DNA of 24,603 nt from RGIG2945 sp045540355 (GTDB lineage Bacteria; Bacillota; Clostridia; Oscillospirales; Acutalibacteraceae), in contig JAZQHB010000099.1 in assembly GCA_045540355.1 (NCBI GenBank), forward strand, positions 1-24,603, written 5' to 3'. The first letter of the stretch is position 1; each line of letters starts with the position of its first letter. Shown piece by piece: positions 14,745 through 21,747 of the stretch. Below the pieces are notes generated by a model. The model was not told the origin of the DNA. It was given only the letters and a program-made list of their open reading frames with translations, and searched no databases. A program made the position numbers and the translations under genes.

Positions 14745-16194
14745 GGAGTGAGTCAAGCGTATCCGAACCTTTTTCTAAATCAGTCAAAGAGAGTGTTCTG
14801 GCACCCTTCTTGAAATTAAAATAGAATTCAATTCGATCATCATGTAAAATTATTGAATTTACGAAGCTGTCAACAAGCCTTCTGCGGTTCTCAGGTTTGG
14901 ATGCATCCATCTTTCTGAAACGGTGAAACCAAAACTTTATTTGGTCACGGTCGAGCATCGGACGAGTAATGCTTTCCTGTGCAATCTCAATTTCAATATC
15001 CTTCTTTTGCAACTCCAACTCCACAAGCCGTTGTTTGGTAGACGGAGTGAAGATACCTTGCTCAATGGCTGAAAGGATATTGGAGATGCTCTTTTGCACT
15101 TCGCCAAGACGTTTATTCAGTAATGGCAACGTGCTATTTTCTTGAACCTGCATTTCCATAACCAAGTCGGTTACATCTTCGATCAGATTATCATCCCAAA
15201 TGCATTTCAGGATTTGCTCGATGACAATATCCTCAATCCAATGCTTTTTAACAGCCTTTTTATCGCAACCGCGCTTACGTTTTGCCGACAGGCATTTATA
15301 GTAACGGTATGTATCTTTATTCCTTGCTGTACCGCTTTCGCCAACCATAAAGGTCATACATCTGCCGCAATACAGTTTAGTGGATAAAATATATTCTTCG
15401 TCTGCTCGGTGCCGAGCCGGCGATTTTTTATTTTTAACAATACGCTCTTGTACACGGTTAAACAAATCCTTCGGCACAATAGCGGGGATGCCATCAGGAA
15501 CAACAATGTCGCGGTAAACATACTCACCAATATATCTTCTGTTAGTAAGCAAATTGGAAACGGTGTTGATGGTCAGTTTGGTTCCTCTCGTGTTCCGTAA
15601 ACCGTGAACATTTAAGTAGTCAGCAATCTCCTGCATAGTTTTGCCTTCTTCATACATTTCGTATGCGGCAAGCACCATAGGCGCAGTTTCAGTATTAACA
15701 ACAAAGTGTTGATTAACTATATTATATCCGACCGGAATTGTACCACCGTTAAAACGGCAGCTTAAAGCGTTTTCTGTCTGTCCGCGAATAACTTTTTCCG
15801 CCAACTCTGCAGAATAATATTCTGCCATGCCTTCCAAGACAGATTCAAGGATGATACCTTCTGCGCCTTGCGAAATAGCTTCAGTGGCAGAAAGGACACG
15901 GACATTATTTCTTTTTAAAATGCTTTTATAATGTGCCGAGTCATATCGATTACGGGCAAAGCGGTCGAGTTTCCATACAATGACGGTTTCAAATTGTTGC
16001 TTTGCGCTGTCCTTGATCATCTTTTGAAAATCGGGACGGTTGTCTGTCTTGGCGGACATTGCGCGGTCAATATATGTGCCGACAATCTGAATGCCGTTCT
16101 TTTCGGCAAAGGCTTTGCATTCGCGCAGCTGACCTTCGATAGACTCCTCACGCTGATTATCGGTTGAATATCGTGCATAAATTACACCTGTCAT
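14725..16194 (-). CDS. Large serine recombinase (site-specific integrase)
   Basis: A 489-residue recombinase that integrates and excises its element between short att sites. The N-terminal resolvase domain starts ARYS with the nucleophile Ser 10, includes QLRECKAFA, then LDRFARNR (76-83) and the EGMAEYYSAELAEKV helix (121-135). A recombinase domain spans about 150-250. A zinc ribbon has cysteines 276, 279, 301 and 310 (YCGRC, KCLSAKRKRGC). A coiled coil follows at about 360-410. Length is typical of TndX/TP901-type integrases of Firmicutes elements. GGAGGTGAT precedes the ATG at 16194. The last codons and stop lie inside the 89-bp repeat, so the C-terminal PPQQKT comes from repeated DNA. Confidence 0.95.
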   Translation of the reverse strand: MTGVIYARYSTDNQREESIEGQLRECKAFAEKNGIQIVGTYIDRAMSAKTDNRPDFQKMIKDSAKQQFETVIVWKLDRFARNRYDSAHYKSILKRNNVRVLSATEAISQGAEGIILESVLEGMAEYYSAELAEKVIRGQTENALSCRFNGGTIPVGYNIVNQHFVVNTETAPMVLAAYEMYEEGKTMQEIADYLNVHGLRNTRGTKLTINTVSNLLTNRRYIGEYVYRDIVVPDGIPAIVPKDLFNRVQERIVKNKKSPARHRADEEYILSTKLYCGRCMTFMVGESGTARNKDTYRYYKCLSAKRKRGCDKKAVKKHWIEDIVIEQILKCIWDDNLIEDVTDLVMEMQVQENSTLPLLNKRLGEVQKSISNILSAIEQGIFTPSTKQRLVELELQKKDIEIEIAQESITRPMLDRDQIKFWFHRFRKMDASKPENRRRLVDSFVNSIILHDDRIEFYFNFKKGARTLSLTDLEKGSDTLDSLPPQQKT

Positions 16195-16215
16195 TGTATC
16201 ACCTCCAATAATCTA

Positions 16216-16244
16216 TTGTAAAAAATGTCGAAATGTGTTAGAAT
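16216..16244 (+). promoter_or_regulatory. Putative promoter of restriction endonuclease gene
   Basis: TTGTAA (16216-16221), 17-base spacer, TAGAAT (16239-16244). The spacer includes AATGTCGAA (16224-16232), similar to half of the operator at 18408-18449. Confidence 0.5.
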
Positions 16245-16275
16245 AAAATGGAAATATATTTGAGGGAGTGATCTT

Positions 16276-17250
16276 ATGTTAAATTACACTTTAGGAACGA
16301 TAGAAGCTTCTGAAGCATTAATCAAAGACTTATATATTGATTTAAGAGCCAAAGTTAATGCATGGTCAGAAATAACTCAACAAACACCTCAGGCTCGTAT
16401 GGGATATATTGGTCAGCATTTAGTAAGTGTTGTAACGGGAAATCCTGGCGGTAAATCTGGTGCTCGTGGTTATGATTTGGTTATAGATAATGAAAAACAT
16501 GGTGAAATTAAAACTTGTTATAGAGTTGATCAATTAGGGTCATGTAATGCTTGCGGTGCAGTTGTCTCAAGTTTGGAAACGGAATGTGCTGTATGTAACT
16601 CTACAAATATTAACAGGAAAGACGATTCAAAATGGTTAATATCTATCCGAAATGATGACGAGTTTGCAAAGTTATTAGATCCATACAGATATTATTTTGT
16701 CCTTTTTGAATTCGAATCCATATATGATAGCACCAATAATGATATTATTGCATCAATCTGGGAAGTTGATCCCAAGTGCAAAGGGTTTGCTTACTGTATG
16801 ATTGACTATTATCTTAATATTCGTTCGCAATCAACATCTAAAGCACCGTTTAACATGTGGCCTCATATGCTAAAATTTGCATTAACGGAACCAACTCTAA
16901 TTTATAGATCAAAAATCACAAGTGATGGCAATATACTTACAGATGTGTTCCCGTCCAAAAACAACACTTATTCCGATGTACTACTTCCTTTAAGTGCTTA
17001 TTCTGGAGCCACCACCATAAGTATAGCTAACATTAAAAGTATTATTAAAAAATACCGTCCTTCTGCCCGTGTTAATGGTTTAAACAAAGAAAAATTGTTG
17101 CAATTATTGGAAGACATAAGAACAACTGATAATATAACCAATGCCGATTTGTGTAGCAAATTTTCAGATGAAATATATTTGCCTAAAATCATCTCAAAGA
17201 AAGCAGATATACCTCTTTCAATACGCTCGCATTTTATCGATTTGAGATGA
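16276..17250 (+). CDS. Type II restriction endonuclease, MamI-like
   Basis: A 324-residue PD-(D/E)XK nuclease. GARGYDLVI (62-70) with Asp 67, followed by HGEIKTC with Glu 77 and Lys 79, is the catalytic core. A C4 zinc site follows (C90, C93, C104, C107). The sequence GNPGGKSGARGYDLVID together with the embedded zinc finger recalls the MamI family of type II enzymes; MamI itself reads GATN4ATC, but the specificity here cannot be told from sequence. It cuts unmodified foreign DNA. Start ATG 16276 has GAGGGAG about 8 bases upstream. The gene is convergent with the methyltransferase; their stop codons abut at 17250/17251 with no space, and no terminator is visible between them. Confidence 0.8.
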   Translation: MLNYTLGTIEASEALIKDLYIDLRAKVNAWSEITQQTPQARMGYIGQHLVSVVTGNPGGKSGARGYDLVIDNEKHGEIKTCYRVDQLGSCNACGAVVSSLETECAVCNSTNINRKDDSKWLISIRNDDEFAKLLDPYRYYFVLFEFESIYDSTNNDIIASIWEVDPKCKGFAYCMIDYYLNIRSQSTSKAPFNMWPHMLKFALTEPTLIYRSKITSDGNILTDVFPSKNNTYSDVLLPLSAYSGATTISIANIKSIIKKYRPSARVNGLNKEKLLQLLEDIRTTDNITNADLCSKFSDEIYLPKIISKKADIPLSIRSHFIDLR

Positions 17251-18150
17251 TTAAAACAGCGTCATCTGTCTACACGCCAATCGTTCTAAGGATTTTTCGT
17301 AATACTCTTGTTCTATTTCAAAACCAATATAATTACGCTTGTTGTTAATGCAAGCCAAGGCTGTCGAGCCACCGCCCATAAATGGATCTAATATAATATC
17401 ATCCTCATTACTGCTTGCAAGTAATAATCTTGCAAGCAGTTTTTGTGGTTTTTGAGTAGGATGAATGCGGTCTTTTTCTTCATAAAAATTCACATCATCC
17501 CAAACATCAGTCAAACCCATTTGTGCATGATATGTTTGGCTAATCTTATCATAAGGAATATCAAATTTTAATATTTCTTGAAGTTTGTTCCACAATTCTT
17601 CCGTGGGCAATTGTTTACATACATTTTTCCCGGTATAAATACTCCACATTCCACCGCCATTTGATTTAACACCAAGCATTTCATTTATTTGTTTAGCCGA
17701 ATAACCTAAATCCTTTTGTCTTTGTTTTAAAAACGCTTTTGCAAACGGTTTAGAATCTTTGCATAAGAACAAGATGCTTTCTGTAACATTCGGGAACATT
17801 CTATAGTTTTTTGTTGCTCTGCCTGATACGGCTTGCATCCCTTTATTTAATATAATTTGTTGCCTAAGTTCAAATCCGTATTTTTCTAATATCGGCAACA
17901 ATCTACTTAACATTCTAAAATAACCGAACAAATAAAAGCTGCCACCCATTCTTAAAACACGTGCGGCTTCTGCAATCCATTTTTCTGACCATTCAAGATA
18001 TTCTTCTTCTGTTCTCCAAAGATAATCCCATTTTTCGCCGATCACCTTAAAATATGGTGGGTCTGCAATAATAAGATCTACAGACTCTTCATCTATCATT
18101 TGATTCATTCCAGCGATGCAATCTATATTGTAAATAATGTTTGTATCCAT
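17251..18150 (-). CDS. DNA adenine-N6 or cytosine-N4 methyltransferase, beta class
   Basis: A 299-residue amino-methyltransferase that protects host DNA from the adjacent nuclease. The catalytic DPPY is at 30-33 and the AdoMet-binding DPFMGGGST is at 255-263, so motif IV comes before motif I: the beta-class order. RIHPTQKP near 225-235 is also typical. Sequence alone does not separate N6-adenine from N4-cytosine methylation; a MamI-like partner would suggest N6-adenine. It lies 19 bases after the small XRE gene on the same strand, with GAAGGTG before the ATG, and is probably co-transcribed from the promoter at 18417-18445. Confidence 0.9.
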   Translation of the reverse strand: MDTNIIYNIDCIAGMNQMIDEESVDLIIADPPYFKVIGEKWDYLWRTEEEYLEWSEKWIAEAARVLRMGGSFYLFGYFRMLSRLLPILEKYGFELRQQIILNKGMQAVSGRATKNYRMFPNVTESILFLCKDSKPFAKAFLKQRQKDLGYSAKQINEMLGVKSNGGGMWSIYTGKNVCKQLPTEELWNKLQEILKFDIPYDKISQTYHAQMGLTDVWDDVNFYEEKDRIHPTQKPQKLLARLLLASSNEDDIILDPFMGGGSTALACINNKRNYIGFEIEQEYYEKSLERLACRQMTLF

Positions 18151-18169
18151 TTTTTCACCTTCTTTTTAC

Positions 18170-18382
18170 TTATCGAACCTGATCTCCATTAGCTAAAACA
18201 AAATACTGCTCATATTTTACATTGAGCACATTAGCAATTTGATTTAATTCGTCTTGCGTGACAGTATTTCTCTTAAGTTTAACACTGAAATTTTGTGGTG
18301 TTTGATTTATTCTTCTTGCCAATTCGGATAAACTTACGCCAGAACGCACGCAAAGAACTCGTATCTGTTCAGAAGTAGTCAT
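18170..18382 (-). CDS. Small XRE-family HTH regulator (possible R-M controller)
   Basis: A 70-residue helix-turn-helix protein beginning MTTSEQIRVLCVRSGVSLSE, with the recognition region ARRINQTPQNFSVKLKR and a C-terminal YFVLANGDQVR. The size fits controller (C) proteins of restriction-modification systems, but this sequence type is also a common free-standing XRE regulator in Firmicutes. I prefer the ATG at 18382 because GGAGG lies 6-7 bases upstream; an upstream in-frame start at 18418 falls on the -10 box. It heads the transcript that also carries the methyltransferase, and a perfect inverted repeat covers its promoter, so it probably represses itself. Confidence 0.82.
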   Translation of the reverse strand: MTTSEQIRVLCVRSGVSLSELARRINQTPQNFSVKLKRNTVTQDELNQIANVLNVKYEQYFVLANGDQVR

Positions 18383-18407
18383 AATAAACCTCCATACAAC
18401 TATCATT

Positions 18408-18449
18408 ACAGTTGACATTGTAAATCATTTGATTGATAATGTCAACTGT
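18408..18449. promoter_or_regulatory. Palindromic operator with two face-to-face promoters
   Basis: ACAGTTGACATT (18408-18419) and AATGTCAACTGT (18438-18449) form a perfect 12-bp inverted repeat with an 18-base spacer. Minus strand: TTGACA (18445-18440), 17 bases, TACAAT (18422-18417), reading to the XRE and methyltransferase genes. Plus strand: TTGACA (18412-18417), 17 bases, GATAAT (18435-18440), reading to the gene at 18539. Each arm holds the -35 of one promoter and touches the -10 of the other. Confidence 0.75.
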
Positions 18450-18538
18450 TTCTTTAAAAAGAAAAACAAATTATTTCTCTGGACTTATTGGAAGTGTTGT
18501 GGTATATGTTTGTGTTGCCAAAAGGAGGTGCAACGCAC

Positions 18539-18823
18539 ATGACAACACTTGAAGATTTATATTACGGCAACATCAGTCCGCACGAAAGGTATATCAAACG
18601 AGGAACGAGGGTGGATAAGCTCGTCAAGCTGATATGCAAAAACGAGGAAGAACTGAACTCCACTTTCACAGAGAAACAAAGAGAAACCTTCGAAAAGTTT
18701 AAGGACTGCACAAGCGAACTATCCTGCATCACCGAGCGTGAGGCATTCAGTTCGGGATTTATCCTCGCCACTCGCATAATGGTGGAGGTGATGCAGGGCT
18801 TGGAGGAGGTCGAGGATATATGA
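18539..18823 (+). CDS. DUF6809-like small protein
   Basis: A 94-residue acidic helical protein that resembles DUF6809: it opens MTTLEDLYYGNISPHERYIK and has the later SELSCITEREAFSSGFILATRIMVEV segment. Function unknown; members are common in Clostridia on mobile or accessory DNA. AAAGGAGGTG (18521-18530) sets the ATG at 18539. The ribosome site sits in the loop between GTTGC (18514-18518) and GCAAC (18530-18534), so a small hairpin may present or hide it. The stop overlaps the lipoprotein start (ATGA), so the two are translationally coupled. Confidence 0.75.
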   Translation: MTTLEDLYYGNISPHERYIKRGTRVDKLVKLICKNEEELNSTFTEKQRETFEKFKDCTSELSCITEREAFSSGFILATRIMVEVMQGLEEVEDI

Positions 18824-19674
18824 AGAAAATCATAATCCTTCTTCTCTGCTGTGGGGTGCTCGTGAGTATGGCAGGATGCGGTGGCAACACCGCACCACCG
18901 CCTACCGAGAGTCCACCAACAACGGTATCGAAAACGGTAATAATGGAAACACCTACCGAAACAATACCGCCCAAAACGGTGGTAGAGCCAACAGAGAAAG
19001 AAAAAGAGCCTCCCCCGACCGAGAGCGCGGATCAGGCAACCGAGCCGACTGTGACCGCCACAGAGCCAACAACAACGACAAAGCCAAAGGAAGAAACCAA
19101 GCCTACGGCAACCCAAAAACCGACTGAGTCATCGGCAGCGGAAAATACCGAACCCATAGAAGAAACACCGTCGAAAACTGAAGAATCGCAAGAAGAAATA
19201 TATGTAGGGATACAATGGCCGGATGTCGATCCTGCGGATATCGAAAGACTTGTTATAGAAAAGGTTAATGCCTACCGCATAGCACAGGGTGATACGGCAG
19301 CTACGATGCTCCCCGGACTAACAGAGGTAGCACGATACAGAGCAAATGACCTGACAACAAACTTCTCCCACACAAGTCCCCGTGATGCTTGTAACGAATT
19401 AAAATATGGCGAATTTGTGGATATGACGCTGTACGGTCTCACTATTGACGATAGTTACTATCAAGGCTACAACCGAGAGGCCATCGGCATGGGAGATTGG
19501 TTCGGCACAGCAGAAAGCATGTCAGGCCGTATCGCAGACGGCTTCCATCACAGCAAAGGACACTGGTCGTATGTCGGAAGTTCAAAATATCCGTACATAG
19601 CCGTAGGCGCAACCAAAGCAAACGGAAAATGGTATGTCTGCATCTGCATGAGCGAGGAAAATTACGGAGGATAA
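18820..19674 (+). CDS. CAP/SCP-domain lipoprotein with Pro/Thr/Glu-rich linker
   Basis: A 284-residue exported lipoprotein. The signal peptide ends in the lipobox SMAGC (Cys 20). Residues about 22-130 are a low-complexity Pro/Thr/Glu linker of the kind that spans the cell wall. Residues about 145-284 are a CAP (SCP/PR1-like) domain: EKVNAYRIAQG, VARYRANDLTTNFSHTSP, and HHSKGHWSYVGSSKYPYIAVGATK. His in FSHTSP and in the HHSKGHW segment match the usual CAP cavity residues. Bacterial CAP proteins have unclear roles, with some binding lipids or wall material. The ATG at 18820 overlaps the preceding stop by 4 bases. It is likely cargo expressed from the promoter at 18412. Confidence 0.85.
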   Translation: MKKIIILLLCCGVLVSMAGCGGNTAPPPTESPPTTVSKTVIMETPTETIPPKTVVEPTEKEKEPPPTESADQATEPTVTATEPTTTTKPKEETKPTATQKPTESSAAENTEPIEETPSKTEESQEEIYVGIQWPDVDPADIERLVIEKVNAYRIAQGDTAATMLPGLTEVARYRANDLTTNFSHTSPRDACNELKYGEFVDMTLYGLTIDDSYYQGYNREAIGMGDWFGTAESMSGRIADGFHHSKGHWSYVGSSKYPYIAVGATKANGKWYVCICMSEENYGG

Positions 19675-19678
19675 CACA

Positions 19679-19707
19679 TTGATTATTGCGATAAAATATG
19701 GTAAAAT
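19679..19707 (+). promoter_or_regulatory. Putative promoter of two-TM orphan gene
   Basis: TTGATT (19679-19684), 17-base spacer, TAAAAT (19702-19707), 30 bases before the ATG at 19738. Confidence 0.55.
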
Positions 19708-19737
19708 AAACAATCATATATTAATGGAGAAACAAAG

Positions 19738-20451
19738 ATGACGTTTATTAAAAAAGCATTTACTAAAAGAAATGCCATAAAAGTTTTATCATATGTGCTC
19801 ACTTCAATGATCAGTGCGTTGATTGGATGGGGTATTTCTTATTTTCTTCCTGTGCAAAATCCAATAGAAAAAGAATTGACTTGTACATTAAATAGCGTTG
19901 TAAAAATCAGTAATGAGGATTTTGGAGAAACGAGCGAGGATGTTTCTAAGTACATATATGTGTCAAGCATTTCTATAAAGAACACTGGTAATACAGCAGT
20001 AATTAACACTGATTTTAATCAACCAATGTCAATAGAATTTCAAGACAATACAATAATGCGTGCCAAAGTTAATAAAACAAGCAATAAATATATTTATGAC
20101 GAGGTGTTAAAAAACGCAAAGTTCGAAGATGACTTTTTATCCATAAATGATTTTTTGCTTAATCCGTCAGAGGAATTTACTTTTATTGTTTTTACTAAAG
20201 AAAGGCCGAGCAAAATAATTTATCATTCTCGAATTGCGAATATAAATGAACTTGTTTTAGAAAACGAAGCAAAGCCAATAAGAATTCCGATAAACAAAGA
20301 AAAATCCGATGCGTTTTTACGATTTATGTATATTATGTTAGCAGTCGTTTTTATCGTAATAATCGCAGTTGTAATTTTTCTAATAAGATCTTATAAAAAA
20401 GACAAACAGTTTTATGCAGATATAGAAAAGCAATATTTAAAATCTAAATAA
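19738..20451 (+). CDS. Two-TM membrane protein with outer domain, unknown function
   Basis: A 237-residue protein that I cannot assign to a family. One membrane segment lies at about 15-37 (ending ISYFLP) and another at about 198-220, followed by a Lys-rich cytoplasmic tail. The 160-residue middle domain would lie outside; it contains SSISIKNTGNTAVINTDFNQPM, a pattern seen in beta-sandwich domains. The gene is AT-rich compared with the CAP and RepA genes, has its own promoter and a large terminator, and sits among restriction-modification cargo. A defence or exclusion role is possible but nothing in the sequence proves it. The ribosome site (GGAGAA) is weak. Confidence 0.7.
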   Translation: MTFIKKAFTKRNAIKVLSYVLTSMISALIGWGISYFLPVQNPIEKELTCTLNSVVKISNEDFGETSEDVSKYIYVSSISIKNTGNTAVINTDFNQPMSIEFQDNTIMRAKVNKTSNKYIYDEVLKNAKFEDDFLSINDFLLNPSEEFTFIVFTKERPSKIIYHSRIANINELVLENEAKPIRIPINKEKSDAFLRFMYIMLAVVFIVIIAVVIFLIRSYKKDKQFYADIEKQYLKSK

Positions 20452-20456
20452 ATCAG

Positions 20457-20522
20457 AAAATACCCACAGGATACGGCGGTTCAACACGGAACTTTGCCAC
20501 AATATCCGGTGGGTATTTTTTT
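20457..20522 (+). terminator. Long structured terminator
   Basis: AAAATACCCAC-a-GGATA (20457-20473) pairs with TATCC-g-GTGGGTATTTT (20503-20519), then more T residues. The 29-base interior has GTTC/GAAC and GGC/GCC pairings, giving a longer, multi-part stem than is usual. Confidence 0.8.
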
Positions 20523-20534
20523 AATTTTGGCTTT

Positions 20535-20564
20535 GTAGCCGTTTGTTTTAATTGAAACGGCCTA
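20535..20564 (-). repeat. Hairpin between convergent genes
   Basis: GTAGCCGTTT (20535-20544) pairs with AAACGGCCTAC (20555-20565) with one bulge. It lies beyond the stop of the minus-strand gene at 20603 and may end its transcript, but it has no T-run. Confidence 0.4.
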
Positions 20565-20602
20565 CGGGTCAGTAAAACTATTTCTGTTCAATTGTACGGG
20601 GC

Positions 20603-21583
20603 TTAATCGTTAACCTCAATAATTTTCAATGCTTCTTCCGACGTTAATTCACCGCGCAGATATTTATCTCTTGCTTCAGTGGCAGCATCGCACCAAACAT
20701 AAAAATCATCATAGGTGATGCCTTTGGGGGACATATATGTTTTACCGTCATTACGCTCATAACGGCGATACATTTTTCGCTTTTCTCTGTCGTATGCTTC
20801 TACAACCTTATCGGTCAGAACCATCTTTTTGTGTTTAAGACTCGGTGCCAGATCCTTACAAGTCTTATCATCTTTAAGAATGCGGTCACAATACTTGGTC
20901 GCCTTGTTGGTTTTGGGAACAAAATATCTACCGCAACATTCACATCTCACAATTTTGGGTTTTGTAGATAAGAACTGCATTAACAGGAAGATATAATAAT
21001 CAGTCAAATTGCGGAAGAAAAACCGTGCAGTCAGTTCCCCGTGGAAAGTCAGTTCTTGCTGCAACATGATTTGTGACAGAAAATAATGTTCACCTTCTTC
21101 ATCAAGGATGTTGCCGGTATAAATATTATAAAACGTATCGTTTACAAATAAATTAAAATCCACAATTGAACGCAGCAGTATTGGAATTATAGTTTTTGTA
21201 ATCTCGATACACTCAATTGAACCGTCAAAGACGGGAACAGAATCCACAATCATAGTTTCGGAGAGCAAAGAAGCAATCGGTGAATTCTCTGATAACTCTT
21301 TAATCAACCCCTCGGTAATCGAAGTGATCCGTTCAAAATTTTTCAAATCTTCTTTGTTGGGTTTATGTTTTCCTTCGGTTTTAATGTTATTTGCAATTTC
21401 TTGAATCACATCAACAATCTTTGAATATGGCCCGAAATTCAATTCGGAGAACTCTATAATCTCATCCTTAATCGTGGTAACTGGCAGTTCCTGCTCACCC
21501 GATTCTATAATGAGATTTCTTTTTATATTACCGTCTTTTTCTAAGGTTATATACAGACCAATTTGCTGTTTTATTATCTGCAT
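20603..21583 (-). CDS. DUF6076-like zinc-binding protein
   Basis: A 326-residue, mostly helical cytoplasmic protein. Near residue 214 it has CECCGRYFVPKTNKATKYCDR, with a further Cys at 242 in DDKTCKD, which looks like a zinc site; the layout resembles DUF6076 proteins that I associate with Clostridia mobile elements. The C-terminal third is rich in Arg, Lys and Tyr and could touch nucleic acid. Function unknown. The ATG at 21583 has a weak GGCGGTG site. It is divergent from the RepA-type ATPase, and the shared upstream region contains a bidirectional hairpin at 21633-21657. Confidence 0.65.
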   Translation of the reverse strand: MQIIKQQIGLYITLEKDGNIKRNLIIESGEQELPVTTIKDEIIEFSELNFGPYSKIVDVIQEIANNIKTEGKHKPNKEDLKNFERITSITEGLIKELSENSPIASLLSETMIVDSVPVFDGSIECIEITKTIIPILLRSIVDFNLFVNDTFYNIYTGNILDEEGEHYFLSQIMLQQELTFHGELTARFFFRNLTDYYIFLLMQFLSTKPKIVRCECCGRYFVPKTNKATKYCDRILKDDKTCKDLAPSLKHKKMVLTDKVVEAYDREKRKMYRRYERNDGKTYMSPKGITYDDFYVWCDAATEARDKYLRGELTSEEALKIIEVND

Positions 21584-21632
21584 AAATTCACCGCCTTTTG
21601 TGTAAAAGTGAACTTTGTATATTTTTCTTCAA

Positions 21633-21662
21633 AACACCTTCTCACCCCGAAGGTGTTGTTTT
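21633..21662 (+). terminator. Terminator-like hairpin in the repA leader
   Basis: AACACCTTC (21633-21641) pairs perfectly with GAAGGTGTT (21649-21657), loop TCACCCC, then GTTTT. It lies between two divergent genes, where no transcript would be expected to end, so it may act in attenuation of the ATPase gene. Confidence 0.6.
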
Positions 21663-21747
21663 CATATTAGAATTATATCACAGACAGGCGAAAAAGGAAA
21701 GGACGACCTGTTGCAATAAAAATAAACTTATGAAAGGTGGGATGTAT

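Noticed and set aside
14406..14824. Plus-strand open frames over the hairpin region
   Set aside because: They are open only because of repeats and the antisense of the recombinase end; no ribosome site, and the predicted peptides have no protein-like pattern.
18562..19116. Minus-strand frame opposite DUF6809 and the CAP linker
   Set aside because: Low-complexity antisense of the Pro/Thr/Glu linker, rich in Cys/Trp/Arg, without a ribosome site.
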